Origin: DAOTVS01 sp034436375
Lineage (GTDB): Bacteria; Chloroflexota; Anaerolineae; SpSt-313
Direction of reading: 5' to 3'
Length of the DNA: 14,316 nt
Assembly (NCBI GenBank): GCA_034436375.1
Contig: DAOTVS010000054.1
Location: 1-14,316 of the forward strand
A model generated the notes under the pieces. That model was not told the origin of the DNA, did not search any database, and saw only the letters and a program-made list of their open reading frames with translations. This document shows, in pieces, positions 7,108 to 14,094 of the stretch. Numbering within the stretch: the stretch's first letter is position 1; every line of letters starts with the position of its first letter. A program made the position numbers and the translations under genes.

Positions 7108-9544
7108 CCGGTTCGCCCTCCTCGGCCGGGACCTGCTCCTCGCAACGTATGCAGCGCAGCCACCCCTTGCGGGCTACTGTGAGCAGGCCGCCACATTTGG
7201 GACACGGTCGCGACACGGGGCGTTGCCAGACCGTGAAATCGCACTGGGGATAGTTGGCGCAGCCGTAAAAGGTGCGGCGCCGGCGCGTCCGCCGCTCGAC
7301 GATCTCGCCGCCACATTTCGGGCAGGTCGCGCCCACTTTGACCAGGTAGGGTCGGGTGTTGCGGCAGGTGGGGTAATTGCTGCAGGCAATGAACTTGCCA
7401 AAGCGGCCGGTCTTGATCACCATGGGGTGGCCGCACTGCTCGCAGACCTCACCCGTCTCTTCGGGCTCGCGGCGCACTGTTGGCATCTCCCTCTCGGCCT
7501 GCGCCAGGCGCGCCGAAAAGGGGCCGTAGAACTCGCGCAGCACACTCACCCAGTCGGCATCGCTGCGAGAGATGCGGTCCAGGTCCTCTTCCATGTGAGC
7601 GGTAAAACCCGTGTCTACCACCTCTGGAAAGTGTTGCACCAGGAGGTCATTCACCTGGAAACCCAGCTCAGTGGGCACCAGATTGCGCTCCTGCCGCTCA
7701 ACATAACCACGGTCCTGGATGGTGGAGAGGATCGCTGCATAAGTGCTGGGCCGCCCGATTCCGAGCTCCTCCAGAGCCTTGACCAGTGTTGCCTCGGTAT
7801 AACGGGGCGGTGGCTGGGTAAAGTGCTGCTCTGGCAGCAGGCGGACGAGGTCGAGCACCTCGCCGCGGCTGAGCGGCGGCAGCATTGCCCCTTCCTCCTC
7901 GCCGGCTGCCTCGTCGTGGGCTAACTTGTAGATGGCCAGGAACCCCGCAAAGCGCAGGCTTGAGCCGCTGGCGCGGAAAAGGTAGCGCCAAGGGGCCATG
8001 GCTTCTTCGGGCACCGGTTCGGGAAGGTTTCCCAGGTCTTGAGGCTTCCCTGCCCTGATCTCGACTGTCAGAGTATCATAGACGGCTGGGGCCATCTGGC
8101 TGGCCACAAAGCGCCTCCAGATCAGCTCGTAGAGGCGGAACTGCTCGCGGCTCAAGAACCCTTTGATGGCTTGCGGCGCGCGGCGGACGGATGTGGGCCG
8201 GATGGCCTCGTGGGCTTCCTGGGCGTTCTGCACCTTGGTCTTGTAGACAGGTGGGCGCTCGGGCAGAAATTGGGCGCCAAAGTGCTCTCGGATATAGGCG
8301 CGGGCCTCGTCGCGGGCCTCCTCCGACACGTTGACCGAGTCGGTGCGCATGTAGGTGATCAGGCCGACGGTGCCTTCGGGGCCGATATCGACGCCCTCGT
8401 AGAGCGATTGGGCAATGGCCATCGTGCGCCGGGGGGCGAAACCGAGCCGGCGCGAGGCCTCTTGCTGTAGGGTGCTGGTCGTGAAGGGGGGGGCCGGGCG
8501 GCGCTGGCGCGTGCCGCTCTGCACCTTGCTCACGGCATAGGAGGCGCCCTGCAGGTCGTCGACGATCGCCTGGGCGGCCGGCTGGTCTTTGAGGTCGACT
8601 TCCTGACCGTCGATGCGCGCCAGATGGGCGATAAAGGCGGGATGCTTGCCGGTGTGTGGGCGCTTGGCCAACTCTGCGTCGATGGACCAGTACTCAACGG
8701 GCACAAAGGCCCGGATCTCGCGCTCGCGGTCGACCACGAGCCGCACTGCCACCGACTGCACGCGCCCCGCCGAAAGGCGGCTGCGCACGCGCTCCCAGAG
8801 GAGGGGGCTGATCTGATAGCCAACCAGGCGGTCGAGGATGCGGCGCGCCTGCTGGGCGTTGATCAGGGGCCAATCCAGGCTGCGCGGGTGCCGGAACGCC
8901 TCGGCGATGGCGCGGGGCGTGATCTCGTGAAAGACGACGCGGCGGGCGCGCTCGGGCTCTATGCCGGTCGCCTCCATCAGGTGCCAGGCAATAGCCTCAC
9001 CCTCGCGGTCGGGGTCGGTAGCCAGGTAGACTTCGGAGGCATCGGCCACCAGGCCCTGCAGCTCCTTGACGACGGGCGCCTTTTCTTTCGGTACGCGGTA
9101 TTCGGGCCTGAAATCGTGCTCGACGTCCACACTCAGGCGCGAGCGCAAGAGGTCGCGCACGTGGCCGATGGAGGCGCGCACGGTATAGTCGCGGCCCAGA
9201 AAGCGGCCGATGGTGCGCGCTTTGGCCGGCGACTCGACGATCACCAGGGGGCCCTTGTCGTGACGGCCCTCAACCTTGCGCGCGGCGCGGGCAGACCTGG
9301 CCGGGCGCGCTTTCCCGGTTTTCGCGGGGCGCTCTTTCCCGGGCGCCGGCTTTTTGGGGGCGGGCTCGGGGCGGGGCAGGCCTTCGTGCGCCGCTGTCGC
9401 GCCGAACCGGAAGAGCGACGTGCCGCAGGCGCCGCACACGCCGCGCGTAGCCGGCCGGCCGCGCGAATCGAACACCGCCTGTGGCTGACACAGGGGGCGC
9501 TTTTCGCGGCATTTTGGGCAATAGACGGTCGCTTCCTGCTCCAC
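7079..9544 (-). CDS. topA: DNA topoisomerase I with extra N-terminal zinc ribbon
   Basis: This type IA topoisomerase relaxes negative supercoils. In the 821-residue form, an N-terminal zinc ribbon (C9, C12, C37, C40; DUF5679-like) is followed by a Lys/Arg/Pro/Ala-rich linker (about 57-97). The Toprim domain comes next, with E105 (IVESPAKA) and D177-D179-E181 (DPDREGEA). The active-site tyrosine is about 398 (GLITYMRTDS). The C-terminus has three zinc-ribbon units, CEQC/CSNYPTC, CPKC/CANYPQC and CPKC/CIRC. I chose the GTG at 9544 because GGAG lies 8 bases upstream and a TTGTCG-N17-TAGAAT promoter would place the transcript start near 9578. The frame is also open from a TTG at 9613 and an ATG at 9586, but those lie within or at the edge of that promoter and lack a ribosome site. 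It heads a run with xer, the peptidase and the membrane protein. Confidence 0.96.
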   Translation of the reverse strand: MEQEATVYCPKCREKRPLCQPQAVFDSRGRPATRGVCGACGTSLFRFGATAAHEGLPRPEPAPKKPAPGKERPAKTGKARPARSARAARKVEGRHDKGPLVIVESPAKARTIGRFLGRDYTVRASIGHVRDLLRSRLSVDVEHDFRPEYRVPKEKAPVVKELQGLVADASEVYLATDPDREGEAIAWHLMEATGIEPERARRVVFHEITPRAIAEAFRHPRSLDWPLINAQQARRILDRLVGYQISPLLWERVRSRLSAGRVQSVAVRLVVDREREIRAFVPVEYWSIDAELAKRPHTGKHPAFIAHLARIDGQEVDLKDQPAAQAIVDDLQGASYAVSKVQSGTRQRRPAPPFTTSTLQQEASRRLGFAPRRTMAIAQSLYEGVDIGPEGTVGLITYMRTDSVNVSEEARDEARAYIREHFGAQFLPERPPVYKTKVQNAQEAHEAIRPTSVRRAPQAIKGFLSREQFRLYELIWRRFVASQMAPAVYDTLTVEIRAGKPQDLGNLPEPVPEEAMAPWRYLFRASGSSLRFAGFLAIYKLAHDEAAGEEEGAMLPPLSRGEVLDLVRLLPEQHFTQPPPRYTEATLVKALEELGIGRPSTYAAILSTIQDRGYVERQERNLVPTELGFQVNDLLVQHFPEVVDTGFTAHMEEDLDRISRSDADWVSVLREFYGPFSARLAQAEREMPTVRREPEETGEVCEQCGHPMVIKTGRFGKFIACSNYPTCRNTRPYLVKVGATCPKCGGEIVERRTRRRRTFYGCANYPQCDFTVWQRPVSRPCPKCGGLLTVARKGWLRCIRCEEQVPAEEGEPDAIAAQRRA

Positions 9545-9584
9545 AATCGATGCTCCAATGATGGGCTGCGAAGCCAGTGGGCTC

Positions 9585-9613
9585 ATTCTAGCACATACAA
9601 AAGGATTCGACAA
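9585..9613 (-). promoter_or_regulatory. Putative promoter of the topA operon
   Basis: On the minus strand TTGTCG (9613-9608) and TAGAAT (9590-9585) are separated by 17 bases. This puts the start of transcription near 9578 and gives an untranslated leader of about 35 bases before the GTG at 9544, including its GGAG. It lies directly downstream of the hemW stop (9638), so the topA run probably has its own promoter rather than depending on read-through. No clear terminator is visible between hemW and this element. Confidence 0.5.
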
Positions 9614-9637
9614 GGAGGATGATGTATAGGAGACGCA

Positions 9638-10843
9638 TTATGCATCGGGCAAGAAGCGCACAAAGACCTGATTGCCCAGCAAGAGCCCGTGCGGGGTCAG
9701 GCGGATACTCTCCGCCGTGACCTCCAGCAGGCCATCCGCCACGCTCTCCGCGATGGCGCCGGCATAGAGGTCAGTGGGGTCGGCGCCAAAGCGAGCGCGG
9801 AACTCGGGCCGGCTGACGCCGGCGAGCAGGCGCAGGCCCAAAATCATGACCTCGGCGCGCTCGAGCGCGGGCGTGGTGCACTCTTCCTCAGCCGTAAGCG
9901 GGCGGCCCCCGCGCCAACGGGCGATGTACTCCTCGGGCCGAGCCACGTTGGCGCACCGCCTGCCGCGCAGCCAGGAGTGGGCGGCAGCGCCGCAGCCGGC
10001 ATAGGGCAGGTCGTGCCAGTAGGTGAGATTGTGGCGGCTCTCCAGGCCCGGCCGCGCCCAGTTGGAGATCTCATAATGGGTGAACCCTGCTTCGGCCAGG
10101 CGCGCCTGGCCGAATTCGTACATGTCGGCGGCCAGGTCGGGGCTGGGCGCGGGCAGGGCGCGGCAGGCCACGCGCGCTTCGAGGGGCGTCCCCGGCTCCA
10201 GGATGAGGCTGTAGAGGGAGAGGTGCTCTGGCTCGAGGGCCAGGGCATCCTCCAGGTCGGATTGCCAGTCGGCCAGGGCCTGGCCGGGCAGGCCGTAGAT
10301 CAGGTCGAGGTTCACGTTCTGCAGGCCGGCGCGGCGGGCCAGGGCGACGGCCTCCCGCGCCTGCGCCGCCGAGTGGATGCGCCCCAGGAGCTGTAGAAAG
10401 TGCGGCTGGAAGCTCTGCACGCCCAGGCTGAGGCGGTTGACGCCCGCCTGCTGCAGGGCCGCCAGCGATTCGGCCGTCACCGTGCCCGGGTTGGCCTCGC
10501 AGGTGATCTCGGCGCCGGGGCGGACCGCAAAGGCATCGCGCACGGCCTGCAGCAGCTGCGCCAGCAGCGCGGAAGGGAGCGCGGTCGGCGTGCCGCCGCC
10601 GATGTAGAGCGTCTCCAGCGGCGGCCGCTGCCACGCAGCGCCGGCGGCGCGCACCTCGGCCAATAATGCCTCTACGTAGGGGCCGTACCAGCCGGCGGGC
10701 AGGGGGTAGGAGCTGAAATCGCAATAGCTGCACTTGGCCCGGCAAAAGGGGATGTGCAGGTAGAGGCTGGCTGGGGGGCGATAAGCGGCGGGGGAAAGCC
10801 CGCCGCACGCGGCAGGGCCGCTAGAAGGGGCGGATGCCTGCAT
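9638..10843 (-). CDS. hemW: HemW-type radical SAM heme chaperone (coproporphyrinogen III oxidase-like)
   Basis: HemW proteins resemble oxygen-independent coproporphyrinogen oxidase HemN, but in studied bacteria they bind heme and deliver it to respiratory enzymes. The cluster motif CRAKCSYCDF (C34, C38, C41) lacks the fourth cysteine of true HemN, as is typical for HemW. Other signatures are YIGGGTPTAL (80-89), the SAM-region glutamate in ITCEANPGT (113-121), LDLIYGLPGQ (179-188) and HYEISNWA (256-263). A C-terminal HemN-like domain ends in the usual LTPHGLLLGNQVF. I chose the ATG at 10843, which gives 401 residues, the family norm, with a GAGG nine bases upstream. The frame is also open to 10963, but that adds 40 low-complexity residues deep inside the preceding gene. 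It overlaps that gene by 23 bases and is the last gene of the TPR-xdhC run. Confidence 0.92.
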   Translation of the reverse strand: MQASAPSSGPAACGGLSPAAYRPPASLYLHIPFCRAKCSYCDFSSYPLPAGWYGPYVEALLAEVRAAGAAWQRPPLETLYIGGGTPTALPSALLAQLLQAVRDAFAVRPGAEITCEANPGTVTAESLAALQQAGVNRLSLGVQSFQPHFLQLLGRIHSAAQAREAVALARRAGLQNVNLDLIYGLPGQALADWQSDLEDALALEPEHLSLYSLILEPGTPLEARVACRALPAPSPDLAADMYEFGQARLAEAGFTHYEISNWARPGLESRHNLTYWHDLPYAGCGAAAHSWLRGRRCANVARPEEYIARWRGGRPLTAEEECTTPALERAEVMILGLRLLAGVSRPEFRARFGADPTDLYAGAIAESVADGLLEVTAESIRLTPHGLLLGNQVFVRFLPDA

Positions 10844-11627
10844 GGAGGATAGCCTCGAGTACAGAGCCGCCCAGGGCGCGTGCCTTGTCGGAGATGGTGA
10901 AGCAATAATCCGCAACGCCGCGCGGGTCGATATCGCCGATCTTTTCGCGCGGGCTGACTGCAAGGCCGTCGTGCATCAGCCCCCGCAGCACGCCGCCAAT
11001 TGTGGCAAGCACTGGCTCGCCGGCGACCGTGGCGACGGCGTCGCCGGCCTGAACGCGCTCGCCGATGCGCCGCCGACTCTGCAGGGGCCCCGCCGCAGGG
11101 GAGCGGAGCACGCGCTCGCCGGTGTAACCGAGCACAGGCTCCGGCATGCCCGTATCGGCCTGGGCGCTGCCACTGGTAATGAGGCGCCCCAGATCATGGC
11201 CGCGCATCGTCTCGACCACCACGTGAGCATCGGCGCCAGCCGTATAGCCCGGGCCCAGCGCAATCACCAGCGGCGCGTCGCCAAGGCGGGTGCCCAGGTT
11301 GCGCTTGGCCAGGATGGCATCGACCAGGGCGATGGGGCGCAGAGAGAGCGCCTGGCGCGCCTCAGGGTCCACCAGCACGGGCACGTGCCCCTGAGCCAGG
11401 ATGCGCTCAGCCTGGGCGAGGTCCGCCGCCAGGTTGCCGCACACGCCTTCGATGGTAGCGCTGCCCTCGTAGACAGCGCGGGCAAAGCACACGGGCAGGC
11501 GCAGGGCGCGCGGCTGCGGCACTTCGGTCATGAGGATGGCGAACCCGGCGCGGTGCAGGCGGTGCGCCACGCCCGAGGCCAGGTCGCCGGCGCCGCGGAT
11601 GACCACCAGAGGCCCGCGTTCAGTCAT
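10821..11627 (-). CDS. yqeB: YqeB/EF2563-family protein of selenium-dependent molybdenum hydroxylase systems
   Basis: The 268-residue protein matches the EF2563/YqeB family, found with selenium-dependent molybdenum hydroxylases and thought to help mature them; its biochemical activity is not established. A Rossmann-like N-terminus (LVVIRGAGDLASGVAHRL, 7-24) is followed by EVPQPRALRLPVCFARAVYEG (35-55) and LGPGYTAGADAHVVVET (124-140). The C-terminal part (about 186-240) reads like a lipoyl/biotinyl-type barrel, with GDAVATV, GGVLRGLMHDG and KIGDIDPR. The ATG at 11627 overlaps the xdhC end by eight bases; a longer form from 11699 is open but lies inside xdhC. Pairing with xdhC supports a molybdenum-enzyme role. 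No selenium gene or hydroxylase gene is in the window, so selenium dependence here is only suggested by family. Confidence 0.85.
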   Translation of the reverse strand: MTERGPLVVIRGAGDLASGVAHRLHRAGFAILMTEVPQPRALRLPVCFARAVYEGSATIEGVCGNLAADLAQAERILAQGHVPVLVDPEARQALSLRPIALVDAILAKRNLGTRLGDAPLVIALGPGYTAGADAHVVVETMRGHDLGRLITSGSAQADTGMPEPVLGYTGERVLRSPAAGPLQSRRRIGERVQAGDAVATVAGEPVLATIGGVLRGLMHDGLAVSPREKIGDIDPRGVADYCFTISDKARALGGSVLEAILHAGIRPF

Positions 11628-12471
11628 GCCGGCCCTCCGCAGCCACGGGCCAGATTGCGCTCGGGACCACTTCGCATAGGGGCCGGCCGGAGCCGCCACG
11701 GCGGGCGAGGATCAGCTCGGCGACAATGCTGATGGCAATCTCGGCGGGGGTTTCGGCGCCGATATCCAATCCGATGGGGGCGTGCACTCGGGCGATCTGC
11801 CCGGCGCTGTAGCCTGCAGCCTGCAGGCGCTCGAACAAACGGCGCACCTTGGTGCGGCTGCCGATGAGCCCCAGGTAGTGCACCGGCTGGCCTAGCAGTT
11901 GCAGCAGCGCTTCCTCGTCGTGCTCGTGGGAGCGGGTGACGATGACGCAATAGGTGCGCTCGTCCAGCGGGAGCCCGGCCGACTGGAGATCGGAAAAGGA
12001 AACCAGGCGCAGCTCGGCTGTGGGAAAGCGCTGGGGGGTGAGGAACTCCTCCCGGTCATCCACGACCAGCACGCGAAAGCCGGCCAGCGTCGCCGCATGG
12101 GCGAGGGCCTGCGCCACGTGCCCGGCGCCGAGGATGAGCACTGTGTCTGCGGGTTGCAGCAACTGGATAAAGACCTCCACCGTCCCGCCGCAGACGCCCA
12201 TCGCCTCTGGCTCTTGCTCGTGCAGGGAATACTCGTGCAGGCCGCTCTCGCCGGCGCCGCTCAGGGCCGAGAGGGCATCGCGCACGATGTGGGCCTCCAT
12301 GCTCCCTCCCCCGACGGTGCCCAGCGTGCGCCCGGAGGGCCAGACGGCCATCTGGGCGCCCGGGTGCCGCGGGCCCGAGCCGCTCACACGCACAATGGTG
12401 GCCAGCGCCAAAGGCTCACCGGCGCGGATGGCATTGGCAATGGCGGCGTAGAACTCGTCAAGGTTTGGCAT
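11620..12471 (-). CDS. xdhC: XdhC/CoxI-family molybdenum hydroxylase maturation factor
   Basis: XdhC proteins bind molybdenum cofactor, promote its sulfuration and hand it to xanthine-dehydrogenase-type or CO-dehydrogenase-type enzymes. At 283 residues the length is normal. The N-terminal XdhC domain contains ALATIVRVSGSGPRHPGAQM (22-41), GGGSMEAHIV (54-63) and MGVCGGTVEVF (91-101; the CGG cysteine C94 is the conserved candidate ligand). The C-terminal Rossmann domain has VLILGAGHVAQALA (111-124), IVTRSHEHDEEAL (177-189), GLIGSRTK (201-208) and GLDIGAETPAEIA (234-246). The ATG at 12471 follows GGAAGGA. It is 24 bases downstream of the TPR gene and overlaps the YqeB-like gene by eight bases, so the run is almost certainly co-transcribed. 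The client hydroxylase is not in this window. Confidence 0.93.
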   Translation of the reverse strand: MPNLDEFYAAIANAIRAGEPLALATIVRVSGSGPRHPGAQMAVWPSGRTLGTVGGGSMEAHIVRDALSALSGAGESGLHEYSLHEQEPEAMGVCGGTVEVFIQLLQPADTVLILGAGHVAQALAHAATLAGFRVLVVDDREEFLTPQRFPTAELRLVSFSDLQSAGLPLDERTYCVIVTRSHEHDEEALLQLLGQPVHYLGLIGSRTKVRRLFERLQAAGYSAGQIARVHAPIGLDIGAETPAEIAISIVAELILARRGGSGRPLCEVVPSAIWPVAAEGRHD

Positions 12472-12495
12472 CGGTCCTTCCCATGAGTTCTCCGC

Positions 12496-13701
12496 TCAAA
12501 CACTCGGGAAAAAGCGCAGGCGGCGGTGAGCCTGGGTGTAATAGCGCACCTGCTCGACCAGGGTGGCATCGGGCGGGAGCGACTTGAGCGCGCTGACGAT
12601 ATCGCGCGCCGCCGCCGTCACCGCGTGCCGGTCGTGGGCATCCGCCCAGGGCAGGGCCATCTGGCTCGAGCCCACGACGCCGATGATATCCGGCAGGACG
12701 CGATCGAGGTCACTTTCGGCGAGGGAAGCCACGAAAGAGACATAACGTCCGGCCACCCGCTCGGCTGTGACCGTGAGCAGCTCGGGCACGGTGACGGCCG
12801 ACCAGACGAGGAGGGAAAGCCCGGCCCGGGGCGTGTCTTCGACCTCAGCCAGGGGGGCGCGCAGGCTGTGCGCCACGGCAATCGCCAGCGGCAGCGACTG
12901 CTCATCGACGGGGACGACCACGTCGAACTGCCAGCGCCAGCGCAGGCGCAGGGCATGGAAGCGCTGCAGCATGCGCCCCAGGTCCTCGTAGCTCAGGCGG
13001 TCGCGGGGCAGGACGGGTATGTGCAGCCCATCATCGCCCATGGCGCCCAGGCAGACGATGCCGAACTCGGCATAGAGGCGCGCCTTGATATCCCAGGGCT
13101 CGCGTGCGGGAAACTCCTGGTGGCGCAGGGCGGCCTGCAGGGCATCGGCGAGCCCTTCGCCCTCCTCGCCGGGGGGCAGCAGCTCCTGCGCATGCTGAAA
13201 GCTCGCCTCCGCCGCCTTGTAGTCGCCGAGCGCCAGCTGGGCGCTGCCGGCCAGGTAATGGAGCTCCCAATCGCCGGGGTAAGAGTCGAGCAACGGGCGC
13301 AGCTCGCCCAGGGCCGTCTCGTACTGGCCGCCGGTATAATAGGCGTAAGCGATCTCATAGCGGACGGCCGGGTCCTCGGGGGCCAGGGCCAGGCACTTGC
13401 GGAAAGCGCCGATGGCCTCTTCCGGTTGGCCCAGGTCCACCAGGACGTGGCCGAGATTGAAATAGCTATCATAGGATGGCGCTAGAGAGGCGGAGGTGCG
13501 AAACTCTTCCGCCGCCTTGCTCAGGAGATTCTTGCGCCGATAGTGGAACCCCAGGGCAATGTGCGCCTCGGCCAAGCCGGGGTCGGCGCGCACGGCCCGT
13601 TTGTATTCTCCCATGGCCTCGTCGAGGCGCCCGGCCTGTTCCAGCGCTTCCCCGCGTTCCAGGTAAAGGCCGGCCTCTCCGCGCTGCCACTCGTTTTCCA
13701 T
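12496..13701 (-). CDS. TPR protein with C-terminal domain resembling a degenerate phosphoribosyltransferase
   Basis: The N-terminal half (about residues 8-190) is a stack of about five tetratricopeptide repeats, a protein-protein interaction scaffold; repeat cores include AHIALGFHYRRKNLLSKAAEE, YFNLGHVLVDLGQPEEAIGAF and HYLAGSAQLALGDYKAAEASF. The remaining ~210 residues form a separate domain. Its stretch FDVVVPVDEQSLPLAIAVAH followed by a basic/acidic strand is reminiscent of type I phosphoribosyltransferases, but no PRPP-binding DD..TTG loop is visible, so catalysis is unlikely. There is no signal peptide, so the protein is probably cytoplasmic. The ATG at 13701 is preferred because GGTGAT lies just upstream; TTG and GTG codons at 13713 and 13710 are alternatives. 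It is first in a run with xdhC, the YqeB-like gene and hemW. Function unknown; an assembly or regulatory helper for the downstream maturation genes is only a guess. Confidence 0.9.
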   Translation of the reverse strand: MENEWQRGEAGLYLERGEALEQAGRLDEAMGEYKRAVRADPGLAEAHIALGFHYRRKNLLSKAAEEFRTSASLAPSYDSYFNLGHVLVDLGQPEEAIGAFRKCLALAPEDPAVRYEIAYAYYTGGQYETALGELRPLLDSYPGDWELHYLAGSAQLALGDYKAAEASFQHAQELLPPGEEGEGLADALQAALRHQEFPAREPWDIKARLYAEFGIVCLGAMGDDGLHIPVLPRDRLSYEDLGRMLQRFHALRLRWRWQFDVVVPVDEQSLPLAIAVAHSLRAPLAEVEDTPRAGLSLLVWSAVTVPELLTVTAERVAGRYVSFVASLAESDLDRVLPDIIGVVGSSQMALPWADAHDRHAVTAAARDIVSALKSLPPDATLVEQVRYYTQAHRRLRFFPSV

Positions 13702-13766
13702 AGATATCACCAACCCCCACAGGGCCAGATCGCCATGAACGTCCAGCTTTGCATCAATCTAGCCCG

Positions 13767-13795
13767 ATTATACTCGCGTGCGGAGGCTGGTGCAA
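13767..13795 (-). promoter_or_regulatory. Near-consensus sigma70-type promoter for the TPR-xdhC-yqeB-hemW run
   Basis: On the minus strand TTGCAC (13795-13790) and a perfect TATAAT (13772-13767) are separated by exactly 17 bases. Transcription would start near 13760, giving a leader of about 60 bases before the ATG at 13701. It faces away from the promoter of the RHS-like gene about 60 bases to its right. Confidence 0.65.
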
Positions 13796-13856
13796 GGCCA
13801 ACAGAGTTGTTATCTGGCCTGAGCAGGCCCTGGCGGGAAATAGGTCAGGTGGCCTA

Positions 13857-13885
13857 TTGACAGGGGGCAAAATCCATAAGATAAT
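13857..13885 (+). promoter_or_regulatory. Near-consensus sigma70-type promoter for the RHS-like gene
   Basis: TTGACA (13857-13862) and GATAAT (13880-13885) are 17 bases apart. A transcript would begin near 13892 and run about 65 bases to the ATG at 13958, which has a perfect AAGGAGG (13947-13953) four bases before it. This intact expression signal contrasts with the broken reading frame downstream. Confidence 0.65.
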
Positions 13886-13957
13886 AGCAGCCAGCAGCAC
13901 ATTGACCCCATCCGCCCTTTGCAACACGCTGAAGCTTCACCCTGCCAAGGAGGCGAA

Positions 13958-14065
13958 ATGTCCCGGCCCACGGCTGCCCGCCTTTCCCGCACCCTGCTCG
14001 TCGTTGTCCTTCTTGCCCTTCTTACCGGCACCCTCGGCTCCACCATCGCCCCCCTACAAGTTTAG
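13958..14065 (+). pseudogene. Signal-peptide ORF, probable 5' end of a frame-split RHS gene
   Basis: The 35-residue frame starts with ATG after a perfect AAGGAGG and reads as a classic secretion signal: a basic start (MSRPTAARLSR), a hydrophobic core (TLLVVVLLALLTG) and a small-residue region (TLGSTIAP), then TAG at 14063. It is too short to be a complete secreted protein. A run of six C (14049-14054) lies just before the stop. One additional base there would bypass the TAG and join the RHS-like frame that continues to the window end. I therefore read this as the true start of the RHS gene, separated by a frameshift from mutation, sequence error or recoding. A stand-alone leader peptide is possible but less likely. 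Confidence 0.55.
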
Positions 14066-14094
14066 CGGCTACGACTGGAGGCGGTAGCGCCGGC

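Noticed and set aside
8624..9622. Plus-strand frame of 332 codons opposite the topA 5' half
   Set aside because: It is the antisense shadow of conserved Toprim sequence with no independent signals.
10842..11732. Plus-strand frame of 296 codons opposite the yqeB-like gene
   Set aside because: It is an antisense shadow; the minus strand has family motifs and start-stop overlaps with neighbours.
12526..13485. Plus-strand frame of 319 codons opposite the TPR gene
   Set aside because: It is antisense to clear tetratricopeptide repeats and is Gln/Gly/Ala-rich as expected from complementary GC-rich codons.
13749..14087. Plus-strand 112-codon frame through the promoter region and signal-peptide ORF
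   Set aside because: It starts upstream of the -35 element, has no ribosome site and is out of frame with the signal peptide. Its end (YKFSGYDWRR) could be part of a decayed RHS frame but cannot be supported.
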